Shown: positions 7,498-15,627, counted from the first letter of the stretch. The stretch: DNA of 57,600 bases from an uncultured Rubrobacteraceae bacterium (GCA_902806095.1 CADCVF010000001.1:1-57600); one strand, 5' to 3'. Notes: generated by a model from the letters alone, not told the origin. Numbers and translations: made by a program.

Positions 7498-8268
7498 ATG
7501 AACGACCATGATGTAGAGGCGGACAACGGGCCGATTTTTGGCGAGTTCTCCGATCCCCGGCTCGTCGAGATCTACGACACGGTCAATCCGATCGATGAGT
7601 ACGAAACGTTCTATCTGGATCTCGCGGCGAAGCTGTCGGCAGCGACGATCGTCGATATCGGATGTGGTACCGGGCTGCTAACCTGCGAGTTGGCCAAACG
7701 CGGCCACCGCCTGATCGGCGTGGAGCCATCGAACGCGATGCTCGAGGTGGCCCGGCGCCGTGCTTGCGGCGACGATGTGGAATGGATCGAAGGGGACGCG
7801 CTTGGCCTACGCGAAGTCGGGGCCGACCTCGCCATCATGACCGGCCACGTAGCCCAGATCATCAGGGACGATGAGGTCTGGTCCGCGACTCTCGCGGCCA
7901 TCCGTGAGGTGTTGGGTCCTGGCGGACGCGTGGCATTCGAGAGCCGTAATCCTCTCGCCCGGCCGTGGACCGCCTGGACCCCGCAGGCATCCCACCGCAC
8001 GGTCGAAGACGAGGTAGTCGGGCCGGTCGAGGTGTGGATTCAGGACCTGGAGGTCGACGGTGATCTGGCACGGTACGAGATCCATTACCTCTTTGCGAGG
8101 TCCGACGAAGAGCTGGTGTCGCACGCCGAGCTGAAGTTCCGCACCAGGGCGGAGCTGAGCAGATCTCTATCGGATGCTGGCTTCTGGGTGGAGTGCGTCT
8201 TCGAGGACTGGGATGGTGGTCCGGCCGACGCAGCGAGCCGCGAACTGATCTTCGTCGCAGCCACGTAG
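7498..8268 (+). CDS. Class I SAM-dependent methyltransferase
   Basis: A 256-residue methyltransferase. Motif I, TIVDIGCGTGLLTCELAKRG, lies near residues 49-68. The acidic residue closing the next strand is in RLIGVEPSNAM, and WIEGDALGL gives the following loop. The family acts on small molecules or proteins; MTGHVAQIIRDDEVW and the carboxyl FEDWDGG stretch resemble ubiquinone/menaquinone-type or drug methyltransferases, without deciding between them. The start is uncertain: ATG 7498 is given, but an in-frame TTG at 7480 is possible and neither has a good ribosome site. The gene stands alone. Confidence 0.8.
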   Translation: MNDHDVEADNGPIFGEFSDPRLVEIYDTVNPIDEYETFYLDLAAKLSAATIVDIGCGTGLLTCELAKRGHRLIGVEPSNAMLEVARRRACGDDVEWIEGDALGLREVGADLAIMTGHVAQIIRDDEVWSATLAAIREVLGPGGRVAFESRNPLARPWTAWTPQASHRTVEDEVVGPVEVWIQDLEVDGDLARYEIHYLFARSDEELVSHAELKFRTRAELSRSLSDAGFWVECVFEDWDGGPADAASRELIFVAAT

Positions 8269-8418
8269 GCGAAGCTCGCAGAAGCCCCATTTCCACGACC
8301 ATCCACTGACGCAAGGCACATGTAATGAAGCTAATTCACCCGAGTGAGTGGAGGTAGAATCTCAGGAGTTCGGCGAAAAGCGTAAAATGGCCGGAGGTTG
8401 CTAACTCGACCCTTCCAT

Positions 8419-8889
8419 ATGCACCTCTTGTTCGATGGCCGAGCGCTGGGGGCCATGGCCGCGCACGTGCTAGCGCTGTTCGTTATCATCTCCCAGCCTG
8501 TTGCGTCTCTGGCCTGGCTCGGTGGTGCACACGCCACCCCGGAGCAGGCCGCCCTTCATGAAGGGGCCGTCGCCCAAGGGCATAACCACCATCACGGCAC
8601 GTTGGGGCATCACGAACACCAGCCCGAGCACAGAGACGACAAGACGGATGTCCACTCCTCCCGATCCATACTCGGACCGGAGTTCGCCTCCGCGGCACCC
8701 TACGCAGGCCTTTTCCAGGACCTACTCCAGACCCTCCTCCAGGCGATGTTGGCCGTGTTGCCAGACGCACGCTCATCTGACGAACACACACGCCGCGCTT
8801 CGCTGGCGATGAACTTCCCATCTCAGCACTCGCCCACGGTCCCGAACAGGCCCCCGATCCTACTCTCCCTTACCCTCACCATCGTGTAG
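8419..8889 (+). CDS. Histidine-rich exported or membrane protein of copper locus
   Basis: About 156 residues. A hydrophobic amino segment, LGAMAAHVLALFVIISQPVA, could be a signal peptide or anchor. It is followed by a histidine-rich stretch (residues about 55-80: HNHHHGTLGHHEHQPEHRDD) and a second hydrophobic region, LFQDLLQTLLQAMLAVLP. Histidine clusters of this kind bind copper, zinc or nickel. The next genes encode YcnI and a CopC-CopD fusion, so a role in periplasmic or surface copper handling is the best guess. I cannot assign a family. The start is uncertain between TTG 8398, ATG 8419 and ATG 8455. Confidence 0.6.
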   Translation: MHLLFDGRALGAMAAHVLALFVIISQPVASLAWLGGAHATPEQAALHEGAVAQGHNHHHGTLGHHEHQPEHRDDKTDVHSSRSILGPEFASAAPYAGLFQDLLQTLLQAMLAVLPDARSSDEHTRRASLAMNFPSQHSPTVPNRPPILLSLTLTIV

Positions 8890-8965
8890 CAGATGCAGCC
8901 CGACTTCGACCCGGCGACGATGCATCTCGTCCGGCCGAGCGAGGGCGCATCAAGAGGAGGAGTAG

Positions 8966-9601
8966 ATGAAGCGACTGTTGTTTGTCGTGAGCGGCGTGCT
9001 CGGCGTCGGCGCTATGCTCGCCGTGTCCGCCCCGGCATGGGCCCACGTGGTCGTCTCCCCGGAGGAGGTGACGGCCGGCGACTACGAGACCCTTACCATC
9101 TCGGTTCCGACAGAGAAGGAGATACCGACCACGGAGATCCGGGTAGAGGTGCCCGAGGGATTCTTGCTCTCCGGGGTGCAGCCCGTGCCCGGGTGGGAGC
9201 ACGCCTTCGAGGAGGACGGCGGTGTTGTGACGGCTGTGACCTTCTCCGGCGGGGAGATAAGCCAGCGGGAGTTCCAGCAGTTCCTCGTGCAGGCCCAGGC
9301 CCCCGAGGAACCAGGCGAGTACCCGTGGAAGGCGATCCAGACCTACGAGGACGGCAGCGTGGTGGAGTGGACCGGCGCCCCCGATTCCGAGGAGCCAGCC
9401 TCTGTGATCGAGGTGGTCTCCGGCGGATCTGAGGATCCCCCGTCCAGCCCACAGCCGTCGGAAGCGAGGGCCTCCGAAAGGGCGGGTGGCGAAGCGGAGG
9501 TCCTTGCAGATACGGGAGGGACGAACCTGGCCGTCTACGCAGGGCTTGGCCTGGTTGGACTGGTGGTTTCGGCTCTACTAGCGCGACGCCTTCTAGGGTA
9601 G
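8966..9601 (+). CDS. ycnI: YcnI-family copper-binding membrane protein
   Basis: A 211-residue DUF1775/YcnI protein. A signal peptide ends in SAPAWA, leaving a mature protein that begins with histidine ([17 protein letters not shown]). In YcnI the new amino-terminal histidine and a nearby tryptophan hold Cu(II). The beta-sandwich continues through [17 protein letters not shown] and [19 protein letters not shown] low-complexity linker (about 155-185) leads to one carboxyl membrane helix, [20 protein letters not shown]. The ATG follows an AGGAGGAG ribosome site. It lies three bases before the CopC-CopD gene, and the two are commonly paired for copper uptake or insertion. Confidence 0.88.
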   Translation: MKRLLFVVSGVLGVGAMLAVSAPAWAHVVVSPEEVTAGDYETLTISVPTEKEIPTTEIRVEVPEGFLLSGVQPVPGWEHAFEEDGGVVTAVTFSGGEISQREFQQFLVQAQAPEEPGEYPWKAIQTYEDGSVVEWTGAPDSEEPASVIEVVSGGSEDPPSSPQPSEARASERAGGEAEVLADTGGTNLAVYAGLGLVGLVVSALLARRLLG

Positions 9602-9604
9602 AGG

Positions 9605-11011
9605 ATGCCGAAAAGGGCAGCGAGGGGGCGCGCCGCGCTCCTCGCGGGGCTGGCCACCGCCTGGCTCGTGCTGGCTTGCGCACCGGCACTCGCCCATGCG
9701 AACCTCGTGGAGGCCTCTCCACCGCGGGGGGACAAGGTATCCAAGCCCCCCGAGCGGGTCGAGCTGCGGTTCAGCGAGCCCGTGGACGCGGAGTTCGACC
9801 CTGTGGTCGTGCGCGCCGCCAGCGGTGCTCGCGTTGACGCGCATGATGCCCGCGTGGACCCTGAAGATGCGAGGGTCGTGCTGGCGGACCTCGAGAGGAT
9901 GCCCGCCGGCTCATACACCGTAGAGTGGCGGGTCACCTCCATAGATGGGCACGTCGTGGATGGGCGATACGCCTTCATCGTGGCGCCCTCAGGAGAAGAC
10001 CTGCCGTCTGAAGATACCGGGGACACCTCCGCCGCAGGGATGCACAGCGGACACCATGCCGGGCACCACGGGGGAGGTGCTGGGAGAGTAGCATCCACCG
10101 ACCGGCGAGAGCCCGTCCCTGAGCCAGCCGCAAGTCGCGCCGCAAGTATCGAACACGGGCTCGGACTCGCCGCGACCGCGTTCCTCGCCGGCCTGGCGCC
10201 GTTCGCGGCCGTGGTGTGGCTTCCTGCCAGCAGGCAGTCGGGCGTCGGCCGCGCCGCGATCCGCTCTTTCGGGGTGCTCGCAAGTAGCCTGCTCCTGGCG
10301 CTCGCCGTCGCTGGCGTGGGCGAGCTGTCCTCCTACGCGGTGCGGGCCTCCGGGGATCCCCTAAGCACCGGGCTGTTCTGGCAAACGCTCTTCGACAGCA
10401 GGGTCGGCGCTGTCTGGCTGGCCCGGCTCGGCCTGGCGCTGCTTGCGGCCGCTGCGATCACCGCGGCTGCGGCGACGAGGCGCACCTGGCCGTGGTGGGC
10501 GGCGATCGGAACGAGCGCCTTGCTCATAACAACGCTGACCGGGTCAAGCCACGCTGCCGCCACGGGCCGCCTCTTGCCACTCCTGGCGGACTGGACCCAC
10601 GCCATGGCAGCGGCGGTCTGGATGGGCGGCTTGCTGGGCTTCGCCGTCGCCCTGTGCTCCGGAGCGTTTCGGAGCCTGGCCCCCGATATCCGGACCAATC
10701 TGCGCGAACGTTCGGTGCGCCGCTTCTCGGCGGTGGCCACATTCGCCGTGGTGGTGCTCGCCTGCACGGGCCTGTACGCGGCCATCCTCCACGTTCCGCA
10801 CCCGCAAGCGTTGCTCGCCGTACCCTACGGCCGCGCCCTCCTGGTGAAGCTCGCCCTGCTGACCTTGCTGCTCGCCGTGGGCGCGTCTAACCTCCTGCTG
10901 CGCGGCCGCGGGCCGTTCGGTCGGCTGGTCGTCCTCGAGCTGCTCCTGGCGCTCGGGTTGTTCGTGGCCACGGGCTTCCTGACCAGCCTGCCGCCTGCGA
11001 GCGGCGCTTAG
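9605..11011 (+). CDS. CopC-CopD fusion copper transport protein
   Basis: A 468-residue fusion. A signal peptide ends ALAHA. The mature CopC domain begins with [18 protein letters not shown] and includes [11 protein letters not shown] and [20 protein letters not shown] histidine-rich linker (about 141-157: [14 protein letters not shown]) joins it to a CopD domain with about eight membrane helices (roughly residues 180-468), where [20 protein letters not shown] carries the conserved histidines. CopC binds periplasmic copper and CopD is thought to bring it into the cell. The linker may be an extra metal-binding site. It is co-directional with YcnI after a three-base gap and is the last gene before a downstream 20-bp repeat. 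Confidence 0.9.
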   Translation: MPKRAARGRAALLAGLATAWLVLACAPALAHANLVEASPPRGDKVSKPPERVELRFSEPVDAEFDPVVVRAASGARVDAHDARVDPEDARVVLADLERMPAGSYTVEWRVTSIDGHVVDGRYAFIVAPSGEDLPSEDTGDTSAAGMHSGHHAGHHGGGAGRVASTDRREPVPEPAASRAASIEHGLGLAATAFLAGLAPFAAVVWLPASRQSGVGRAAIRSFGVLASSLLLALAVAGVGELSSYAVRASGDPLSTGLFWQTLFDSRVGAVWLARLGLALLAAAAITAAAATRRTWPWWAAIGTSALLITTLTGSSHAAATGRLLPLLADWTHAMAAAVWMGGLLGFAVALCSGAFRSLAPDIRTNLRERSVRRFSAVATFAVVVLACTGLYAAILHVPHPQALLAVPYGRALLVKLALLTLLLAVGASNLLLRGRGPFGRLVVLELLLALGLFVATGFLTSLPPASGA

Positions 11012-11069
11012 CAAGTGCGGACCTGGCCTCTGTGGAGCCTACGAATTAAGGTGCGTCGAAAGTGCTTTC

Positions 11070-11089
11070 TTTGCGAACTTCGCCTGTGC
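11070..11089. repeat. 20-bp direct repeat, right copy
   Basis: Exact second copy of the sequence at 2845-2864, same orientation, 59 bases after the CopC-CopD stop. On its right lies a decayed methyltransferase fragment, just as a decayed fragment lies beside the left copy. Confidence 0.6.
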
Positions 11090-11119
11090 CAGATTCTTGG
11101 ACATTCGGATGGCTATGAT

Positions 11120-11275
11120 CTACGCCCAGCGGCGCACCCTAGCCTTGTAGCTCAGATACTCCTCCCCGAAAGTGCGCTCCAGGTAACGCTCTTCGCGCCC
11201 GATCACCTCGCGCTGAATCACATACACCACCAGCGGAAGCAATAAGATGGCCCAGAGCGAGTTCCTTCGGTATGG
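11120..11275 (-). pseudogene. Remnant of isoprenylcysteine methyltransferase-family protein
   Basis: Immediately after the stop of the Mth938-like gene, the minus strand stays open for 51 codons. It reads PYRRNSLWAILLLPLVVYVI and then REERYLERTFGEEYLSYKAR before a TAG. This is the carboxyl end of membrane methyltransferases of the isoprenylcysteine carboxyl methyltransferase/phospholipid methyltransferase type: a last hydrophobic helix, then the conserved EERYLE..FGEEY motif. No start codon, ribosome site or amino-terminal helices remain. PYR joined directly to RNSLW suggests an internal deletion as well. I read it as a gene relic at the edge of the accessory block. Confidence 0.6.
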
Positions 11276-11647
11276 TCAGCAGGTCGAGTGGATGAGCGCT
11301 CCTACTTTCTCGGTCTCACGCAACTCGTCGTAGAGGCGGGCAGCCTCTACGGTCTGTGCAACGTGCGCGGGGACCTCCCTCTCTTCCAGCATCCTGAGGG
11401 TCTCGGGCGCGACATCGAGACGCTCGTGGAAGCCTCTGGAGAGGATAACGACAGTCGAGCCGCGTTCCAGCAACCTCTCCACGTCTGCCGGCTGTATGCC
11501 GGGATCGTGGCTCGTACCTGTCTCCTTCCAATCCCATTCTTCCGCGCCTCCAGGGTATAGCCTGGCGTCCTTGAAGGCACCGTTCTCGGTCTCGAGGCGG
11601 CCCCAGGAGAGCCTGGTTATCCGTGGAGAGTGCGTTGTCCGATCCAT
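11276..11647 (-). CDS. Mth938-like domain protein
   Basis: A 123-residue protein. It begins TTHSPRITRLSWGRLE, continues KDARLYPGGAEEWDWKETGT and GIQPADVERLLERG, and ends VGALIHSTC. These are the hallmarks of the Mth938/NDUFAF3-like fold, a small alpha/beta domain of unknown biochemical role in bacteria. The length matches the family exactly. The start ATG 11647 is taken because conserved sequence begins a few residues later; the open frame runs further upstream through the neighbouring gene and is not real there. It lies 19 bases downstream of the Asp23 gene on the same strand. Confidence 0.8.
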   Translation of the reverse strand: MDRTTHSPRITRLSWGRLETENGAFKDARLYPGGAEEWDWKETGTSHDPGIQPADVERLLERGSTVVILSRGFHERLDVAPETLRMLEEREVPAHVAQTVEAARLYDELRETEKVGALIHSTC

Positions 11648-11666
11648 ACCGCTCACCGCGAGAGTT

Positions 11667-12494
11667 CTAGCTGTCTTCGGTGCGGCTGCGGCGCCTGGCG
11701 CGCTCCTCCGCGCGGCGCCTCCGCCGCGCCTCTGCAGCCGTCTCCGTCTGCTCGGAAGTCTCGTCCTCTGCGGGAGCCTCCGCCTCGGTCTCTGCGCGTG
11801 CCTCTGGCTCCTCGGAAGTTTCCGACGCTTCGCCCGCCGGCTGTTCCTCTGTCCTCGTGTCGCTGGAACGCAGCTCCGTGGTCCCTTCTTCGGGTGGGCC
11901 ATCCTCCGTGCTGGCCTCTTCTTCAGGAGGAGTCTCGGTCTCGGTCTGGCTGCTCGTCTCTACCTGCGTGGTCTCGCGCTCGCTGGCGTTGGGATCTGGC
12001 TCGCTCACAGGTATCGTTGGCTGCGCTGGGGCGGTAGCCGTCTCCTCCTCGGAAACCTCGTCGCGCTCCGTCGTTGTGCTTCCCGACCCGATGCGGCGTC
12101 TCTCTTCCTTCTCGGGGAAGGTGATGTCCGTTATCGTGGCGTTCAGCTCCTTGATCCTGAGCCCCGTCAGATTCTGGATGCGCTCCGTGATCCTGCGCCG
12201 CACCTCCTCGACGGTCTGGAGGATGTTCTTGTCGTATTCGATCCCCATCTTGAGGTCTATGGCCGCCTCCGTCCTTCCGACCTCGACGGAGATCCCGCTG
12301 GTCTTGCCCTCCGAACCCGTCAGGCTCCCCAGTACCCCACTGGCGGTCCTCGAAGCACCCCCGCCCATGTGGACGCCATCAACCTCCTGCGCCGCCATGC
12401 CGGCTATAGAGGTGACTACGGTGTCACTGATTATCGTGGCCCCGCGATCGCTCAGGAGCGGGCTTTCACTGCTCTGCTGTCCTGACTCGCTCAT
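11667..12494 (-). CDS. Asp23/Gls24 family envelope stress protein with acidic tail
   Basis: A 275-residue protein. Residues 1 to about 130 form an Asp23/Gls24 domain: GATIISDTVVTSIAGMAAQE, GISVEVGRTEAAIDLKMGIE and IQNLTGLRIKELNATITDI. This domain is linked to cell-envelope stress in Gram-positive bacteria. The rest is a low-complexity tail very rich in Glu, Thr and Ser (about 135-250), closing in an arginine-rich stretch (EARRRRRAEERARRRSRTED). Such a tail could bind surfaces or nucleic acid. ATG 12494 follows AGGAGG closely. The gene is divergent from the amino-acid transporter operon. Confidence 0.85.
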   Translation of the reverse strand: MSESGQQSSESPLLSDRGATIISDTVVTSIAGMAAQEVDGVHMGGGASRTASGVLGSLTGSEGKTSGISVEVGRTEAAIDLKMGIEYDKNILQTVEEVRRRITERIQNLTGLRIKELNATITDITFPEKEERRRIGSGSTTTERDEVSEEETATAPAQPTIPVSEPDPNASERETTQVETSSQTETETPPEEEASTEDGPPEEGTTELRSSDTRTEEQPAGEASETSEEPEARAETEAEAPAEDETSEQTETAAEARRRRRAEERARRRSRTEDS

Positions 12495-12602
12495 CTCTCC
12501 TCCTTCGACCAGGTTCGCTAAAGTGTTCCCCGAACAGCCCCGTCGAAACCAGAATACCAGCATCCGCACCGCGAAGGCCCCAGGCGGATGGCAAGTGGTC
12601 GA

Positions 12603-12631
12603 TTGCAACGCTGCACGGGCGCTCCTATACT
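12603..12631 (+). promoter_or_regulatory. Sigma-70-type promoter of amino-acid ABC operon
   Basis: TTGCAA (12603-12608), a 17-base spacer and TATACT (12626-12631) make one of the best housekeeping-type promoters in the window. The predicted start is near 12638, about 60 bases before the GTG of the substrate-binding protein. Confidence 0.65.
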
Positions 12632-12643
12632 TGCTCCCTATAC

Positions 12644-12664
12644 GATGGTCCGGACCGGTCCATC
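12644..12664. promoter_or_regulatory. Candidate operator, 21-bp near-palindrome
   Basis: GATGGTCCGG and CCGGTCCATC flank a central A. The arms match as an inverted repeat except at one position pair. The site begins just after the predicted transcript start of the amino-acid transporter operon, where a bound repressor would block transcription. No regulator gene is adjacent. Confidence 0.5.
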
Positions 12665-12699
12665 GGTTTTCGTCTGGAGAGTAGATCGGAGAGAGGCAC

Positions 12700-13524
12700 G
12701 TGAGAGAGCGAATTATCCTGAGCGGGCTCCTCTCCGCGGTTCTGCTGCTCGCCAGCTGCGGAGGACCCTCAGCGGAGTCGGGTCCTTCCGATAAGTGCGA
12801 ATTGGCCAACCCGCCGCTCTTCGAGAAGGGCGGGCTGACGGTCGCCACGGACAAGCCTGCCTATCCGCCGTGGTTCAAAGGAAATCCCAAGAACTACTCG
12901 GGGTACGAGGGCGATGTGGCGAGTGAGATCGCAGAGCGTATGGACCTCCCTATAAAGTGGACCGTCGAGCCCTTCAACAAGTCCTACGCCCCAGGCAACA
13001 AAGACTTCGACTTCGACATAAACCAGATCACCATAACCCCACAACGTGAGCAGGTCGTCGACTTCTCGAACGGCTACTTCGACAACGCCCAGGGCGTGCT
13101 CGTGATGAAAGATTCCCCCGCCGCCGGCGCGAAGAGCGTCTCCGACCTGAAGGACCTGACCATCGGCGCCCAGGTCGGCACGACAGGCCTCGATTTCGTC
13201 AACGAGACGATAAAGCCGGCCGCGGACCCCAAGGTCTACGACAGTACCAACGACGCGAAGTCCGCACTGGAGAGTGGCCAGATCGACGTCTTCGTCACCG
13301 ACCTTGTGACAACGGTCTACCTGCGCGACTTCGAGATAGACGGCTCGACCGTAGTCGGGAAGTACCCGCGCAACGAGCAGTTCGGAATGCTCTTCGAGCA
13401 GGGCAACCCGCTCGTCGGCTGCGTAAACGAGGTCCTAGGCGAGATGAAGACCGACGGGACCCTCGATGAGCTGGAGCAGAAGCACCTGCAGCAGTTCCTG
13501 GACGTCCCCACCCTAGAGAAGTAG
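12700..13524 (+). CDS. Amino-acid ABC transporter substrate-binding lipoprotein
   Basis: A 274-residue family 3 solute-binding protein. The lipobox LLASC places the modified cysteine at about residue 20, so it is anchored to the outer face of the membrane. GLTVATDKPAYPPWF, YEGDVASEIAERMDLPIKW and FDINQITITPQREQVVDFSN are the ligand-binding lobes of polar amino-acid binders, and VGTTGLDFV opens the second lobe. The exact amino acid is unknown. The start is GTG 12700 after GAGAGG. Permease and ATPase genes follow directly, giving a complete importer under one promoter. Confidence 0.9.
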   Translation: MRERIILSGLLSAVLLLASCGGPSAESGPSDKCELANPPLFEKGGLTVATDKPAYPPWFKGNPKNYSGYEGDVASEIAERMDLPIKWTVEPFNKSYAPGNKDFDFDINQITITPQREQVVDFSNGYFDNAQGVLVMKDSPAAGAKSVSDLKDLTIGAQVGTTGLDFVNETIKPAADPKVYDSTNDAKSALESGQIDVFVTDLVTTVYLRDFEIDGSTVVGKYPRNEQFGMLFEQGNPLVGCVNEVLGEMKTDGTLDELEQKHLQQFLDVPTLEK

Positions 13525-13525
13525 C

Positions 13526-14398
13526 GTGATGGAGGGAGGCCCTGCCGCCCCGGGACCGTCCGCGGGTCGGGGCTCGCGGGCCCTCGGAAACCGGGCGGTG
13601 CTCGTGTCGAGCGCGAGCACCGTACTGTTCTTCGCGATCATCGCGGTAGTCTTAGTGCTCGCGCCGGGGAGCGGGATCGTGGCCAAGCGGTTTTTCGACC
13701 CGTCGCACCTCTGGGACTCTCTCGTCGGCTCCGAGGGCTTGCCTTCGGTCCTCGGTGCGTTCTGGCTCAACGTGCAGATCTTCACGGTCTCCGAAGTCTT
13801 TATCCTGATCCTGGCCCTCGTCATAGCCGTGGTCAGGGGGATACCAGGGCCTGTTTTCTTCCCTTTCAGGCTGGTCGCTGTGGCTTACACGGACCTCTTC
13901 AGGGGGGTGCCCTTGATCCTGGTCCTGTACATGATCGGGTTCGGCGTGCCTGGCCTCGACCTCGGCTTCATCTCCTACCTCCCCGACGTGGCATACGGTG
14001 TGATCTCACTCGTCCTCGTCTACTCGGCCTACGTCGCCGAGGTCTACCGGGCCGGCATCGAGTCCGTGCACGAGAGCCAGAACGCGGCGGCCCGCTCTCT
14101 TGGACTAACGCGCTGGCAATCCTTGAGGTTCGTGGTCCTGCCGCAGGCGATAAGGCGCGTTATACCGCCACTTCTCAACGACTTTATAGGGTTGCAGAAG
14201 GACACGGCGCTCGTCTCGGTGCTCGGCTCCATCGAGGCTGCGAGGGCGGCCCAGATCTACGGCGCCTCGGAGTTCAACTACGCGAGCTACGTGGTAGCGG
14301 CCCTCCTTTTCGTCCTCATCACCATCCCACTCGCCCGCTTTACGGACCGTCTGATCGCCCGCGACAAACGCCGCCGAGAGGCAGGAGCACTGGCATGA
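13526..14398 (+). CDS. Amino-acid ABC transporter permease
   Basis: A 290-residue polar amino-acid permease with a hydrophilic amino end, a first helix (STVLFFAIIAVVLVLA), an unusual periplasmic insertion (about 50-75), and the core helices. FRGVPLILVLYMIGFGVPG is typical of the HisMQ/GlnP group. The EAA loop that touches the ATPase reads SVHESQNAAARSLGLTRWQS. The GTG start is two bases after the binding-protein stop, with an in-frame ATG next to it. Its stop overlaps the ATG of the ATPase gene. Only one permease gene is present, so a homodimer is expected. Confidence 0.9.
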   Translation: MMEGGPAAPGPSAGRGSRALGNRAVLVSSASTVLFFAIIAVVLVLAPGSGIVAKRFFDPSHLWDSLVGSEGLPSVLGAFWLNVQIFTVSEVFILILALVIAVVRGIPGPVFFPFRLVAVAYTDLFRGVPLILVLYMIGFGVPGLDLGFISYLPDVAYGVISLVLVYSAYVAEVYRAGIESVHESQNAAARSLGLTRWQSLRFVVLPQAIRRVIPPLLNDFIGLQKDTALVSVLGSIEAARAAQIYGASEFNYASYVVAALLFVLITIPLARFTDRLIARDKRRREAGALA

Positions 14399-15147
14399 AC
14401 GAACATCCCGCACTCCTCCTCGAAGGCGTCCACAAATCCTTCGGGGAGAACGAGGTTCTGAAGGGGATAGACCTGAAGGTCGCGCCGCACGAGGTGGTAT
14501 GCCTGATCGGGGCCTCAGGCTCTGGCAAATCCACGCTGCTCAAGTGTGTCAACCTCGTCGAGCCGATAGACGCAGGCAGGGTCGTCGTGGACGGGGAAGA
14601 GATCACCGAAAGAGGCGTCGACGCGAACCGCATCAGGCGCCGAATAGGCATCGTCTACCAGGCTTTCAACCTCTTTCCCCACATGACGGTCCTGCGCAAC
14701 GTCACCCTCGCCCCCCGCGAAGCCTTGGGGACAAACCGCGCCGAGGCCGAGAAGAATGCCGGCGATCTCCTACAACGTTTCGGGCTCCTGGACAAGCGGG
14801 ACGAGTATCCCGACAGGCTCTCGGGCGGCCAGCAGCAGCGGGTAGCCATAGTGAGGGCGCTCGCGATGCGCCCTCACCTCATGCTTCTCGACGAGGTAAC
14901 CAGCGCCCTAGACCCCGAACTTGTCGCCGAGGTCCTCGCCGTCATCAGGGAGCTGGCGCGTGAAGGGATGACAATGCTTATCGCGACCCATGAGATGAGC
15001 TTCGCCCGCGACATCGCAGACCGCGTATGCTTCCTCGAAGCGGGCCGAATCCTCGAACAGGGTCCGCCCGAGAGTATCTTCACCGCTCCCGAAAACTCCC
15101 GCACCCGCCAGTTCCTCGGACGCATCATCGAGGCTGGCCGATTGTAG
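14395..15147 (+). CDS. Amino-acid ABC transporter ATPase
   Basis: A 250-residue ATPase with Walker A GASGSGKST (about residues 39-47), Q-loop VYQAFNLF, signature LSGGQQQR and Walker B LMLLDEVTSALDPE, and switch histidine in ATHEMSFA. The DEVTSALD form is usual for polar amino-acid importers of the GlnQ/HisP kind. It couples ATP use to import by the preceding permease and lipoprotein. The start overlaps the permease stop by ATGA. It is the last gene of the operon. Confidence 0.92.
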   Translation: MNEHPALLLEGVHKSFGENEVLKGIDLKVAPHEVVCLIGASGSGKSTLLKCVNLVEPIDAGRVVVDGEEITERGVDANRIRRRIGIVYQAFNLFPHMTVLRNVTLAPREALGTNRAEAEKNAGDLLQRFGLLDKRDEYPDRLSGGQQQRVAIVRALAMRPHLMLLDEVTSALDPELVAEVLAVIRELAREGMTMLIATHEMSFARDIADRVCFLEAGRILEQGPPESIFTAPENSRTRQFLGRIIEAGRL

Positions 15148-15168
15148 GCCCACCGTATGTGGTGGTGC

Positions 15169-15183
15169 TTTTGTGTGTGGTGC
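15169..15183. repeat. 15-bp repeated word, copy 1
   Basis: TTTTGTGTGTGGTGC occurs here and again at 23793-23807, both times in intergenic DNA on the plus strand. Context differs, and purpose is unknown. Confidence 0.35.
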
Positions 15184-15233
15184 ACGAAATGGTCCGAAAG
15201 TTGTAGCACGGGGATCGTGAGAGATGGTACTAT

Positions 15234-15330
15234 GACCCTGGTTGTTGCACCTCGACTAGGAGGAAAGGGTCCAGTGGACTAGCTAGCCAACAACCATCTG
15301 TGGACCCTGGTGGTCCGCGGACCGGGTCGG
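15234..15330 (+). ncRNA. Structured intergenic region, candidate small RNA
   Basis: TGGTTGTTG (15239-15247) pairs perfectly with CAACAACCA (15288-15296). Inside the loop are an AGGAGG and a nested palindrome GTCCAGTGGAC. GGGTCC (15268-15273) could instead pair with GGACCC at 15302-15307, so two exclusive folds exist. No open reading frame lies downstream on this strand, and the next gene converges on it. A small RNA, or a transcript end of the ABC operon, is possible. Confidence 0.3.
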
Positions 15331-15385
15331 TAGTCGTTCGCTATAAGAGCGGCTCTCCGGCCCGGATATTTTTTAGAGCTGTCAG

Positions 15386-15574
15386 CTATTTGAAACGGTA
15401 TTGGCGGTACATGCTGGCGCTCTCGTCTACGTCGGCTTCGGTGACGTGGGTGCGGCCTCTCGAAGTCACCCTGTCCTCGATGCGCTTGCGGATAAAGCGG
15501 CGCATCAGGAACGGGCTGCGCTTTATCCTGCGGTCGGCCTCTGGGTCCCAGGTGATCTCTTTCGTCTCAGCCAT
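15386..15574 (-). CDS. Small PCP_red-domain protein
   Basis: A 62-residue protein reading ITWDPEADRRIKRSPFLMRR, then FIRKRIEDRVTSRGRTHVTE and ADVDES. This is the helical domain known from the end of the protochlorophyllide reductase B subunit (PCP_red). It is common as a stand-alone small protein in bacteria that make no chlorophyll, where its role is unknown. The basic surface and size would allow nucleic-acid or protein binding. It sits about 50 bases upstream of nothing on its own strand and converges with the ABC importer operon. No chlorophyll genes are in the window. Confidence 0.72.
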   Translation of the reverse strand: MAETKEITWDPEADRRIKRSPFLMRRFIRKRIEDRVTSRGRTHVTEADVDESASMYRQYRFK

Positions 15575-15627
15575 GCTCTCTCCTCCGAGTTTACACAGGG
15601 GATTATATTCTCGCGCTCCCTGGCGTG

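Noticed and set aside
2845-11089. The 20-bp repeats as proven att sites
   Set aside because: No integrase lies inside the block and the word is partly palindromic, so the island reading is kept only as a hypothesis.
11130-11160. CTTGTAGCTCAGATACTCC resembles the D-arm of a tRNA
   Set aside because: No acceptor stem, anticodon arm or T-arm can be formed around it, and the minus strand here encodes the methyltransferase relic (LSYKARVRRW).
11667-12684. Long plus-strand open frames opposite the Asp23 gene (serine/valine-rich)
   Set aside because: They are antisense shadows of the low-complexity Glu/Thr/Ser tail; the minus strand has a clear Asp23 domain and ribosome site.
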